Origin: Bolinopsis microptera
Lineage: Eukaryota; Ctenophora; Tentaculata; Lobata; Bolinopsidae
Assembly: GCF_026151205.1 (NCBI RefSeq)
Contig: NC_087076.1
Span: 20,642,828 to 20,702,827, forward strand
DNA: 60,000 nucleotides
Direction: 5' to 3'
In this document: positions 9,538-22,400 of the stretch, piece by piece
Numbering within the stretch: position 1 is the stretch's first letter
How the letters are laid out: each line of letters starts with the position of its first letter
The notes under the pieces: model-generated
The model's database searches: none
Told to the model about the DNA's origin: nothing
Seen by the model: only the letters and a program-made list of their open reading frames with translations
Program-made: the position numbers and the translations under genes

Positions 9538-10166
9538 TATACCTTACGACATAATCCCGGTGACCTAATTTATTTGGGAACGAAAATATGGGAATTTTTC
9601 CCGAAAACCGCCACATTTCGTACGCCAAATTAAATCATGCTACTTGGGGATTTTTTCATCTCCTTATTTTACAAAAATGAAACCCAATAATTGAGAAAAC
9701 TAAATACAAAGATCTTCTCTGATCAGCTGTTTCATCTTGTAAACAATTTCTCCGGAGCTTTTGAAAGTTAGCCTCAACTTAACTTATAATCCTCCAGAGG
9801 GTATAGGAGACCGACAGTTTTTGTTTATTGTTATTTTCCGCTACTCCCGAAATTTCACCGCCTTGGCCAAAGAAGTAGTACCAGAGCTTGCTTATTTTTG
9901 ATGGAACGTGTCCAAAATTATTTTTTTTGTAATTCATGATCAAAATTCGAATACTAGTGTTCATTAATTGTTTGATGAATCATATTAATAACTTATTATA
10001 TTGATAAGTTGATAGTAAATCGATAAAGTCATAATTAAGGAAAATATGTGAAAAATAATTTGGGGAAAATAATGATGGTGACCTAAATGTTGGCAGTCCG
10101 AAAATATGTTTTTTTGTTGAAAAACCACCGACTTTCGTACCATTTAAATATGTCTCGTAAGGTATA
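9538..10166. mobile_element. Inverted-repeat element with repeated subterminal blocks
   Basis: TATACCTTACGA (9538-9549) is matched by its exact complement TCGTAAGGTATA (10155-10166). Just inside each end, in the same orientation, is a block of about 65-75 bp running from GGTGACCTAA (9559, 10077) through GAAAATATG (9582, 10100) to TTTCGTAC (9616, 10133). The interior has no credible ORF. This looks like a non-autonomous DNA element; the class is unknown. Confidence 0.5.
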
Positions 10167-10498
10167 TACTAATATATTTATATTCATAACCTATAATGTG
10201 AGATATTAAAATGTTATAACAAGACCACGTCTCTATCCACCGTCATTATCCACTCACCATGCTAAAAGTAATATTGAATATATTCCCTTAGAAAATGTAT
10301 AAAGTACTGGGGGTCTGACTATACCTACAGAGAGATATGCTGCATATGCTATATTTGATGCGTTTAAGAACACAGCTATGAAGGGCATTATATCGTTATG
10401 GTGCATTGCTGCACACATGACATAAGTAATGGGTGCTGGAGAGCAAAAGTAGCGCCAGGTGTACGTGTTTTAGGGGGAGTGGTTAACCTCTTGTTGGT

Positions 10499-13400
10499 GT
10501 GTTATAGTTCTGTAGTTGTAGTGAGTTCCTTAGTGTTATAGTTCTGTAGTTGTAGTGAGTTCCTTAGTGTTATAGTTCTGTAGTTGTAGTGAGTTCCTTA
10601 GTGTTATAGTTCTGTAGTTGTAGTGAGTTCCTTAGTGTTATAGTTCTATAGTTGTAGTGAGAACCTTAGTGTTATAGTTCTGTAGTTGTAGTGAGTTCCT
10701 TAGTGTTATAGTTCTGTAGTTGTAGTGAGTTCCTTAGTGTTATAGTTCTGTAGTTGTAGTGAGTTCCTTAGTGTTATAGTTCTGTAGTTGTAGTGAGTTC
10801 CTTAGTGTTATAGTTCTGTAGTTGTAGTGAGATTCCTTAGTGTTATAGTTCTGTAGTTGTAGTGAGTTCCTTAGTGTTATAGTTCTGTAGTTGTAGTGAG
10901 TTCCTTAGTGTTATAGTTCTGTAGTTGTAGTGAGTTCCTTAGTGTTATAGTTCTGTAGTTGTAGTGAGTTCCTTAGTGTTATAGTTCTGTAGTTGTAGTG
11001 AGTTCCTTAGTGTTATAGTTCTGTAGTTGTAGTGAGTTCCTTAGTGTTATAGTTCTGTAGTTGTAGTGAGTTTCTTAGTGTTATAGTTCTGTAGTTGTAG
11101 TGAGTTCCTTAGTGTTATAGTTCTGTAGTTGTAGTGAGTTCCTTAGTGTTATAGTTCTGTAGTTGTAGTGAGTTCCTTAGTGTTATAGTTCTGTAGTTGT
11201 AGTGAGTTCCTTAGTGTTATAGTTCTGTAGTTGTAGTGAGAATCTTAGTGTTATAGTTCTGTAGTTGTAGTGAGTTCCTTAGTGTTATAGTTCTGTAGTT
11301 GTAGTGAGTTCCTTAGTGTTATAGTTCTGTAGTTGTAGTGAGTTCCTTAGTGTTATAGTTCTGTAGTTGTAGTGAGTTCCTTAGTGTTATAGTTCTGTAG
11401 TTGTAGTGAGAATCTTAGTGTTATAGTTCTGTAGTTGTAGTGAGAATCTTAGTGTTATAGTTCTGTAGTTGTAGTGAGAATCTTAGTGTTATAGTTCTGT
11501 AGTTGTAGTGAGAATCTTAGTGTTATAGTTCTGTAGTTGTAGTGAGAATCTTAGTGTTATAGTTCTGTAGTTGTAGTGAGAATCTTATTGTTATAGTTCT
11601 GTAGTTGTAGTGAGTTCTTAGTGTTATAGTTCTGTAGTTGTAGTGAGTTCTTAGTGTTATAGTTCTGTAGTTGTAGTGAGTTCCTTAGTGTTATAGTTCT
11701 GTAGTTGTAGTGAGTTCCTTAGTGTTATAGTTCTGTAGTTGTAGTGAGTTCCTTAGTGTTATAGTTCTGTAGTTGTAGTGAGAATCTTAGTGTTATAGTT
11801 CTGTAGTTGTAGTGAGTTCCTTAGTGTTATAGTTCTGTAGTTGTAGTGAGTTCCTTAGTGTTATAGTTCTGTAGTTGTAGTGAGTTCCTTAGTGTTATAG
11901 TTCTGTAGTTGTAGTGAGTTCCTTAGTGTTATAGTTCTGTAGTTGTAGTGAGAATCTTAGTGTTATAGTTCTGTAGTTGTAGTGAGAATCTTAGTGTTAT
12001 AGTTCTGTAGTTGTAGTGAGAATCTTAGTGTTATAGTTCTGTAGTTGTAGTGAGAATCTTAGTGTTATAGTTCTGTAGTTGTAGTGAGAATCTTAGTGTT
12101 ATAGTTCTGTAGTTGTAGTGAGAATCTTAGTGTTATAGTTCTGTAGTTGTAGTGAGTTCCTTATTGTTATAGTTCTGTAGTTGTAGTGAGAATCTTAGTG
12201 TTATAGTTCTGTAGTTGTAGTGAGAATCTTAGTGTTATAGTTCTGTAGTTGTAGTGAGAATCTTAGTGTTATAGTTCTGTAGTTGTAGTGAGAATCTTAG
12301 TGTTATAGTTCTGTAGTTGTAGTGAGTTCCTTAGTGTTATAGTTCTGTAGTTGTAGTGAGAATCTTAGTGTTATAGTTCTGTAGTTGTAGTGAGAATCTT
12401 AGTGTTATAGTTCTGTAGTTGTAGTGAGAATCTTAGTGTTATAGTTCTGTAGTTGTAGTGAGAATCTTAGTGTTATAGTTCTGTAGTTGTAGTGAGAATC
12501 TTAGTGTTATAGTTCTGTAGTTGTAGTGAGAATCTTAGTGTTATAGTTCTGTAGTTGTAGTGAGTTCCTTAGTGTTATAGTTCTGTAGTTGTAGTGAGAA
12601 TCTTAGTGTTATAGTTCTGTAGTTGTAGTGAGTTCCTTAGTGTTATAGTTCTGTAGTTGTAGTGAGTTCCTTAGTGTTATAGTTCTGTAGTTGTAGTGAG
12701 TTCCTTAGTGTTATAGTTCTGTAGTTGTAGTGAGAATCTTAGTGTTATAGTTCTGTAGTTGTAGTGAGAATCTTAGTGTTATAGTTCTGTAGTTGTAGTG
12801 AGAATCTTAGTGTTATAGTTCTGTAGTTGTAGTGAGAATCTTATTGTTATAGTTCTGTAGTTGTAGTGAGAATCTTAGTGTTATAGTTCTGTAGTTGTAG
12901 TGAGAATCTTAGTGTTATAGTTCTGTAGTTGTAGTGAGAATCTTAGTGTTATAGTTCTGTAGTTGTAGTGAGTTCCTTAGTGTTATAGTTCTGTAGTTGT
13001 AGTGAGTTCCTTAGTGTTATAGTTCTGTAGTTGTAGTGAGTTCCTTAGTGTTATAGTTCTGTAGTTGTAGTGAGAATCTTAGTGTTATAGTTCTGTAGTT
13101 GTAGTGAGTTCCTTAGTGTTATAGTTCTGTAGTTGTAGTGAGTTCCTTAGTGTTATAGTTCTGTAGTTGTAGTGAGAATCTTATTGTTATAGTTCTGTAG
13201 TTGTAGTGAGAATCTTAGTGTTATAGTTCTGTAGTTGTAGTGAGAATCTTAGTGTTATAGTTCTGTAGTTGTAGTGAGAATCTTAGTGTTATAGTTCTGT
13301 AGTTGTAGTGAGTTCCTTAGTGTTATAGTTCTGTAGTTGTAGTGAGAATCTTATTGTTATAGTTCTGTAGTTGTAGTGAGTTCCTTAGTGTTATAGTTCT

Positions 13401-16400
13401 GTAGTTGTAGTGAGAATCTTAGTGTTATAGTTCTGTAGTTGTAGTGAGTTCCTTAGTGTTATAGTTCTGTAGTTGTAGTGAGAATCTTAGTGTTATAGTT
13501 CTGTAGTTGTAGTGAGTTCCTTAGTGTTATAGTTCTGTAGTTGTAGTGAGTTCCTTAGTGTTATAGTTCTGTAGTTGTAGTGAGAATCTTAGTGTTATAG
13601 TTCTGTAGTTGTAGTGAGTTCCTTAGTGTTATAGTTCTGTAGTTGTAGTGAGAATCTTATTGTTATAGTTCTGTAGTTGTAGTGAGAATCTTAGTGTTAT
13701 AGTTCTGTAGTTGTAGTGAGAATCTTAGTGTTATAGTTCTGTAGTTGTAGTGAGAATCTTAGTGTTATAGTTCTGTAGTTGTAGTGAGTTCCTTAGTGTT
13801 ATAGTTCTGTAGTTGTAGTGAGTTCCTTAGTGTTATAGTTCTGTAGTTGTAGTGAGTTCCTTATTGTTATAGTTCTGTAGTTGTAGTGAGAATCTTAGTG
13901 TTATAGTTCTGTAGTTGTAGTGAGAATCTTAGTGTTATAGTTCTGTAGTTGTAGTGAGTTCCTTATTGTTATAGTTCTGTAGTTGTAGTGAGTTCCTTAG
14001 TGTTATAGTTCTGTAGTTGTAGTGAGAATCTTAGTGTTATAGTTCTGTAGTTGTAGTGAGTTCCTTAGTGTTATAGTTCTGTAGTTGTAGTGAGAATCTT
14101 AGTGTTATAGTTCTGTAGTTGTAGTGAGTTCCTTAGTGTTATAGTTCTGTAGTTGTAGTGAGAATCTTAGTGTTATAGTTCTGTAGTTGTAGTGAGTTCC
14201 TTAGTGTTATAGTTCTGTAGTTGTAGTGAGAATCTTAGTGTTATAGTTCTGTAGTTGTAGTGAGTTCCTTAGTGTTATAGTTCTGTAGTTGTAGTGAGAA
14301 TCTTAGTGTTATAGTTCTGTAGTTGTAGTGAGAATCTTAGTGTTATAGTTCTGTAGTTGTAGTGAGTTCCTTAGTGTTATAGTTCTGTAGTTGTAGTGAG
14401 TTCCTTAGTGTTATAGTTCTGTAGTTGTAGTGAGAATCTTAGTGTTATAGTTCTGTAGTTGTAGTGAGTTCCTTAGTGTTATAGTTCTGTAGTTGTAGTG
14501 AGAATCTTAGTGTTATAGTTCTGTAGTTGTAGTGAGAATCTTAGTGTTATAGTTCTGTAGTTGTAGTGAGAATCTTAGTGTTATAGTTCTGTAGTTGTAG
14601 TGAGTTCCTTAGTGTTATAGTTCTGTAGTTGTAGTGAGAATCTTAGTGTTATAGTTCTGTAGTTGTAGTGAGTTCCTTAGTGTTATAGTTCTGTAGTTGT
14701 AGTGAGTTCCTTAGTGTTATAGTTCTGTAGTTGTAGTGAGTTCCTTAGTGTTATAGTTCTGTAGTTGTAGTGAGAATCTTAGTGTTATAGTTCTGTAGTT
14801 GTAGTGAGAATCTTAGTGTTATAGTTCTGTAGTTGTAGTGAGTTCCTTAGTGTTATAGTTCTGTAGTTGTAGTGAGAATCTTAGTGTTATAGTTCTGTAG
14901 TTGTAGTGAGTTCCTTAGTGTTATAGTTCTGTAGTTGTAGTGAGTTCCTTAGTGTTATAGTTCTGTAGTTGTAGTGAGTTCCTTAGTGTTATAGTTCTGT
15001 AGTTGTAGTGAGTTCCTTAGTGTTATAGTTCTGTAGTTGTAGTGAGAATCTTATTGTTATAGTTCTGTAGTTGTAGTGAGTTCCTTAGTGTTATAGTTCT
15101 GTAGTTGTAGTGAGTTCTTAGTGTTATAGTTCTGTAGTTGTAGTGAGTTCCTTATTGTTATAGTTCTGTAGTTGTAGTGAGTTCCTTAGTGTTATAGTTC
15201 TGTAGTTGTAGTGAGAATCTTAGTGTTATAGTTCTGTAGTTGTAGTGAGTTCCTTAGTGTTATAGTTCTGTAGTTGTAGTGAGTTTCTTAGTGTTATAGT
15301 TCTGTAGTTGTAGTGAGAATCTTAGTGTTATAGTTCTGTAGTTGTAGTGAGTTCCTTAGTGTTATAGTTCTGTAGTTGTAGTGAGTTCCTTAGTGTTATA
15401 GTTCTGTAGTTGTAGTGAGAATCTTAGTGTTATAGTTCTGTAGTTGTAGTGAGTTCCTTAGTGTTATAGTTCTGTAGTTGTAGTGAGTTCCTTAGTGTTA
15501 TAGTTCTGTAGTTGTAGTTAGTTCCCTCATGTTATAGTTCTGTAGTTGTAGTGGAGAATCTTAGTGTTATAGTTTCTGTAGTTGTATGAGTTCCTTAGTG
15601 TATAGTTCTGTAGTTGTAGTGAGTTCCTTAGTGTTATAGTTCTGTAGTTGTAGTGAGTTCCTTATTGTTATAGTTCGTAGTTGTAGTGAGAATCCTCAGT
15701 GTTATAGTTCTGTAGTTGTAGTGAGTTTCTTAGTGTTATAGTTCTGTAGTTGTAGTGAGAATCTTAGTGTTATAGTTCTGTAGTTGTAGTGAGTTCCTTA
15801 TTGTTTATAGTTCTGTAGTGTAGTGAGTTCCTTAGTGTTATAGTTCTGTAGTTGTAGTGAGTTCCTTATGTTATAGTTCTGTAGTTGTAGTGAGAATCTT
15901 AGTGTTATAGTTCTATATAGTTGTAGTGAGTTCCTTAGTGTTTAGTTCTGTAGTTGTAGTGAGTTCCTTAGTGTTATAGTTCTGTAGTTGTAGTGAGTTC
16001 TTATTGGTTATAAGTTCTGTAGTTGTAGTGAGTTCCCTAGTGTTATAGTTCTGTAGTTGTAGTGAGTTCCTTATTGTTATAGTTCTGGTAGTTGTAGTGA
16101 GAATCTTAGTGTTATAGTTCTATAGTTGTAGTGAGTTCCGTAGTGTTATAGATCTGTAGTTGTAGTGAGTTCCTTATTGTTATAGTTCTGTAGTTGTATG
16201 AGTTCCTTAGTGTTATAGTTCTGTAGTTGTAGTGAGAATCTTAGTGTTTATAGTTCATGGTAGTTTGTAGTGAGATCTTAGTGTTATAGTTCTGGTTAGT
16301 TGTAGTGAGGTCCTTAGTGTTATAGTTCTGTAGTTGTAGTGAGAATCTTAGTGTTATAGTTCTTGTAGTTGTAGTGAGAATCGTATTGTTATAGTTCTGT

Positions 16401-19400
16401 AGTTGTAGTGAAATCTTAGTGTTATAGTTCTGTAGTTTAGTGAGTTCCTTAGTGTTAATAGTTCTGTAGTTTGTAGTGAGTTCCTTAGTGTTATAGTTCT
16501 GTAGTTGTAGTGAGTTCTTAGTGTTATAGTTCTGTAGTTGTAGTGAGAATCTATTGTTATATGTTCTGTAGTTGTAGTGAGAATCTTAGTGTAAAGTTCT
16601 GTAGTTGTATGAGTTCCTTAGGTTGTTATAGTTCTGTAGTTGTAGTGAGATCATTAGTGTTATAGTTCTGTAGTTGTAGTGAGAATCTTAGTGTTATAGT
16701 TCTGTAGTGTAGTGAGAATCTTAGTGTTATAGTTCTGTAGTTGTAGTGAGAATCTTAGTGTTATAGTTTCTGTAGTTGTAGTGAGTTCCTTAGTGTTATA
16801 GTTCTGTAGTTGTAGTGAGAATCTTAGTGTTATAGTTCTGTAGTTGTAGTGAGAATCTTATTGTTATAGGTTCTGTAGTTGTAGTGAGAATCTTAGTGTT
16901 ATAGTTCTGTAGTTGTAGTGAGTTCCTTAGTGTTATAGTTCTGTAGTTGTAGTGAGAATCTTAGTGTTATAGTTCTGTAGTTGTAGTGAGTTCCTTATTG
17001 TTATAGTTCTGTAGTTGTAGTGAGAATCTTAGTGTTATAGTTCTGTAGTTGTAGTGAGGTTCCTTAGTGTTATAGTTCTGTAGTTGTAGTGAGAATCTTA
17101 GTGTTATAGTTCTGTAGTTGTAGTGAGAATCTTAGTGTTATAGTTCTGTAGTTGTAGTGAGTTCCTTATTGTTATAGTTCTGTAGTTGTAGTGAGAATCT
17201 TAGTGTTAGAGTTCTGTAGTTGTAGTGAGGAATCTTAGTGTTATAGTTCTGTAGTTGTAGTGAGTTCCTTAGTGTTATAGTTCGGTAGTTGTAGTGAGTT
17301 ACTTAGTGTTATAGTTCTGTAGTTGTAGTGAGAATCTTAGTGTTATAGTTCTGTAGTTGTAGTGAGAATCTTAGTGTTATAGTTCTGTAGTTGTAGTGAG
17401 TTCCTTAGTGTTATAGTTCTGTAGTTGTAGTGAGAATCTTAGTGTTATAGTTCTGTAGTTGTAGTGAGATTCTTATTGGTTATAGTTCTGTAGTGTGTAG
17501 TGGAATCTTAGTGTTATAGTTCTGTAGTTGTAGTGAGAATCTTAGTGTTATAGTTCTGTAGTTGTTGTGAGAATCTTAGTGTTTATAGTTCTGTAGTTGT
17601 AGTGAGAATCTTAGTGTTATAGTTCGGTAGTTGTAGTGAGTTCCTTAGTGTTATAGTTCTGTAGTTGTAGTGAGTTCCTTATGTATAGTTCCTGTAGTGT
17701 AGTGAGTTCCTTATGTTAAAGTTCTGTAGTTGTAGTGAGTCCTTAGTGTTATAGTTCTGTAGTTGTAGTGAGTTCCTTTAGTGTTATAGTTCTGTAGTTG
17801 TAGTGAGTTCCTTAGTGTTATAGTTCTATAGTTTGTAGTGAGTTCCTTAGTGTTATAGTTCTGTAGTTGTAGTGAGAATCTTAGTGTTATAGTTCTGTAG
17901 TTGTAGTGAGAATCTTAGTGTTATAGTTCTGTAGTTGTAGTGAGAATCTTAGTGTTATAGTTCTGTAGTTGTAGTGAGAATCTTAGTGTTATAGTTCTGT
18001 AGTTGTAGTGAGTTCCTTAGTGTTATAGTTCTGTAGTTGTAGTGAGAATCTTAGTGTTATAGTTCTGTAGTTGTAGTGAGAATCTTAGTGTTATAGTTCT
18101 GTAGTTGTAGTGAGTTCCTTAGTGTTATAGTTCTGTAGTTGTAGTGAGAATCTTATTGTTATAGTTCTGTAGTTGTAGTGAGAATCTTAGTGTTATAGTT
18201 CTGTAGTTGTAGTGAGTTCCTTAGTGTTATAGTTCTGTAGTTGTAGTGAGAATCTTAGTGTTATAGTTCTGTAGTTGTAGTGAGTTCCTTAGTGTTATAG
18301 TTCTGTAGTTGTAGTGAGTTCCTTAGTGTTATAGTTCTGTAGTTGTAGTGAGAATCTTATTGTTATAGTTCTGTAGTTGTAGTGAGTTCCTTAGTGTTAT
18401 AGTTCTGTAGTTGTAGTGAGTTCCTTAGTGTTATAGTTCTGTAGTTGTAGTGAGTTCCTCAGTGTTTATAGTTCTGTAGTTGTAGTGAGATTCTTAGTGT
18501 TATAGTTCTGTAGTTGTAGTGAGAATCTTATTGTTATAGTTCTGTAGTTGTAGTGAGTTCCTCAGTGTTATAGTTCTGTAGTTGTAGTGAGAATCTTAGT
18601 GTTATAGTTCTGTAGTTGTAGTGAGTTCCTTAGTGTTATAGTTCTGTAGTTGTAGTGAGTTCCTTAGTGTTATAGTTCTGTAGTTGTAGTGAGTTCCTTA
18701 GTGTTATAGTTCTGTAGTTGTAGTGAGTTCCTCAGTGTTATAGTTCTGTAGTTGTAGTGAGTTTCTTAGTGTTATAGTTCTGTAGTTGTAGTGAGTTCCT
18801 TAGTGTTATAGTTCTGTAGTTGTAGTGAGAATCTTAGTGTTATAGTTCTGTAGTTGTAGTGAGTTCCTTAGTGTTATAGTTCTGTAGTTGTAGTGAGTCC
18901 TTAGTGTTATAGTTCTGTAGTTGTAGTGAGAATCTTAGTGTTTATAGTTCTGTAGTTGTAGTGAGTTCCTTAGTGTTATAGTTCTGTAGTTGTAGTGAGT
19001 TCCTTAGTGTTATAGTTCTGTAGTTGTAGTGAGTTCCTTAGTGTTATAGTTCTGTAGTTGTAGTGAGAATCTTAGTGTTATAGTTCTGTAGTTGTAGTGA
19101 GAATCTTAGTGTTATAGTTCTGTAGTTGTAGTGAGTTCCTTAGTGTTATAGTTCTGTAGTTGTAGTGAGAACCTTAGTGTTATAGTTCTGTAGTTGTAGT
19201 GAGTTCCTTAGTGTTATAGTTCTGTAGTTGTAGTGAGAACCTTAGTGTTATAGTTCTGTAGTTGTAGTGAGAATCTTAGTGTTATAGTTCTGTAGTTGTA
19301 GTGAGAATCTTAGTGTTATAGTTCTGTAGTTGTAGTGAGTTCCTTAGTGTTATAGTTCTGTAGTTGTAGTGAGAATCTTATTGTTATAGTTCTGTAGTTG

Positions 19401-22400
19401 TAGTGAGATCTTAGTGTTATAGTTCTGTAGTTGTAGGTAGAATCTTAGTGTTTATAGTTCTGTAGTTGTAGTGAGAATCTTAGTGTTATAGTTCTGTAGT
19501 TGTAGTGATTCCTTAGTGTTATAGTTCTGTAGTTGTAGTGAGAATCTTAGTGTTATAGTTCTATAGTTGTAGTGAGAATCTTAGTGTTATAGTTCTGTAG
19601 TGTTAGTGAGATCTTATTGTTATAGTTCTGTAGTTGTAGTGAGAATCTTATTGTTATAGTTCTGTAGTTTGTAGTGAGAATCTTATTGTTATAGTTCTGT
19701 AGTTGTATGTGAGTTCCTTAGTGTTATAGGTCTGTAGTTGTAGTGAGAAATCTTATTGTTATAGTTCTGAAGTTGTAGTGAGAATCTTAGTGTTATAGTT
19801 CTGTAGTTGTAGTGAGTTCCTTAGTGTTATAGTTCTGTGAGTTTTGTAGTGAGTTCCTTATGTTATAGTTCTGTAGTTGTAGTGAGAACCTTAGTGTTTA
19901 TAGTTCTGTAGTTGTAGTGAGAGATCTTAGGTGTTATAGTTCTGTATTGTAGTGAGTTCCTTAGTGTTATAGTTCTGTAGTTGTAGTGAGAATCTTAGTG
20001 TTATAGTTCTGTAGTTGTAGTGAGAATCTTAGTGTTATAGTTCTGTAGTTGTAGTGAGAACCTTAGTGTTATAGTTCTGTAGTTGTAGTGAGTTCCTTAT
20101 GTTATAGTTCTGTAGTTGTAGTGATTTCCTTAGTGTTAGTAGTTCTGTTAGTTGTAGTGAGTTCCTTAGTGTTATAGTTCTGTAGTTGTAGTGAGAATCT
20201 TAGTGTTATAGTCTGTAGATTGTAGTGAGTTCCTAGTGTTATAGTTCTGTAGTTGTAGTGAGAATCTTAGTGTTATAGTTCTGTAGTTGTAGTGAGAATC
20301 TTAGTGTTATAGTTCTGTAGTTGTAGTGAGTTCCTTAGTGTTATAGTTCTGTAGTTGTAGTGAGTTCCTTATTGTTATAGTTCTGTAGTTGTAGTGAGTT
20401 CCTTAGTGTTATAGTTCTGTAGTTGTAGTGAGTTCCTTAGTGATATAGTTCTGTAGTTGTAGTGAGAATCTTAGTGTTATAGTTGCTGTAGTTGTAGTGA
20501 GTTCCCTTAGTGTTATAGTTCTGTAGTTGTAGTGAGAAATCTTAGTGTTATAGTTCTGTAGATGTAGTGAGAATCTTTTGTTTTTATTCTTAGTTTATGA
20601 GAATCTATTTTTTTTCTGTATTTATGAGTTCCTTGTTATAGTTCTGTAGTTTAGTGAGAATCTTAGTGTTATAATTTTTTGTGTTTTAGTGAGAATCTTA
20701 GTTTATATTCTTAGTTGTATGAGAATCTTATGTTTTAAATTCTGTAGTTTAGTATTCCCTTTGTTTAGTTTCTTTGTTGTAGTGAAACCTTAGTGTTATA
20801 GTTCGTATTGTATGAGAACTTAGTGTTATAGTTCGTATTGATGGTTTTTCCCTTTGGTTATAGTTCTAAGTTTTTAGGATTCCTTAGGTTTTAGTCTGTA
20901 GTTGTAGTAAATCTTTGTTTTTAAATTTTTGTAGTTGTAGTGAGGTCCAAATGTAAAATCGAGTTGTAGTGAGAACTTAAATGTTATAGTTTTTTGTAGT
21001 TTGAGAGAATCTATGTTATAGTTTTTAGTTGTAGTGAGTTTTCCCTTATGTTAAGTTTTTATAGTTTAGTGAGTTCCTTAGTGTTATAGTTCTGTAGTTG
21101 TAGTGAGAATCTTAGTGTTTATAGTTCTGTAGTTTGTATGAGTTCCTTAGTGTTATAGTTCTGTAGTTGTAGTGGAATCTTAGTGTTATAGTTCTGTATT
21201 GTAGTGAGTTCCTTAGTGTTATAGTTTCTGTAGTTGTAGTGAGTTCCTTATTGTTATAGGTTCTGTAGTTGTAGTGAGAATCTTAGTGTTATAGTTCTGT
21301 AGTTGTAGTGATTCCTTAGTGTTATAGTTCTGTAGTTGTAGTGAAATCTTAGTGTTATATTCTGTAGTTGTAGTGAGAATCTTATTGTTAAGTTCTGTAG
21401 TTGTAGTGATTCCTTAGTTTATAGTTCTGTAGTTGTAGTGAGTTCCTTAGTTGTATAGTTCTGTAGTTGTAGTGAGAATCTTAGTGTTATAGTTTCTGTC
21501 GTTTGGTAGTGAGTTCCTTAGTGTATAGTTCTGTAGTTGTAGTGAGTTCCTTAGTGTTATAGTTCTGTAGTTGTAGTGAGTTCCTTAGTGTTATAGTTCT
21601 GTAGTTGTAGTGAAACCTTAGTGTTATAGTTCTGTAGTTGTAGTGAGTTCCTTAGTGTTATAGTTCTGTAGGTTGTAGTGAGTTCCTTAGTGATATAGTT
21701 CTGTGTTGTAGTGAGAATCTTAGTGTTATAGTTCTGTAGTTTAGTGAGTTCCTTAGTGTTATAGGTTCTGTAGTTGTAGTGAGATCTTAGTGTTATAGTT
21801 CTGTAGTTGTAGTGAGAATCTTATTGTTATAGTTCTGTAGTTGTAGTGAGAATCTTAGTGTTATAGTTCTGTAGTTGTAGTGAGAATCTTAGTGTTATAG
21901 TTCTGTAGTTGTAGTGAGTTCCTTAGTGGTTATAGTTCTGTAGTTGTAGTGAGTTCCTTAGTGTTATAGTTCTGTAGTTGTAGTGAGAATCTTAGTGTAT
22001 AGTTCTGTAGTTGTAGTGAGAATCTTAGTGTTATAGTTCTGTAGTTGTAGTGAGTTCCTTAGTGTTATAGTTCTGTAGTTGTAGTGAGATCCTTAGTGTT
22101 ATTGTTCTGTAGTTGTAGTGAGAATCTTAGTGTTATAGTTCTGTAGTTGTAGTGAGTTCCTTAGTGTTTTAGTTCTGTAGTTGATGGGTTCCTTAGTGTT
22201 TTAGTTCTGTATTTAGGGCCTTATGTTATAGTTCGTAGTTTTTAGTGGTTCCTTATGTTTTTAGTTTTTGTAGTTTTAGTGAGAACTTTGGTTAAATTCT
22301 TAGTTTTAGGAGTTCCCTTTGTTTATAGTTCTGTAGTTGGAGTAGTTCCTTTGGTTAAAATTCTGTATTGTAGTGAAAAACTTATTTATAGTTCGGGATT

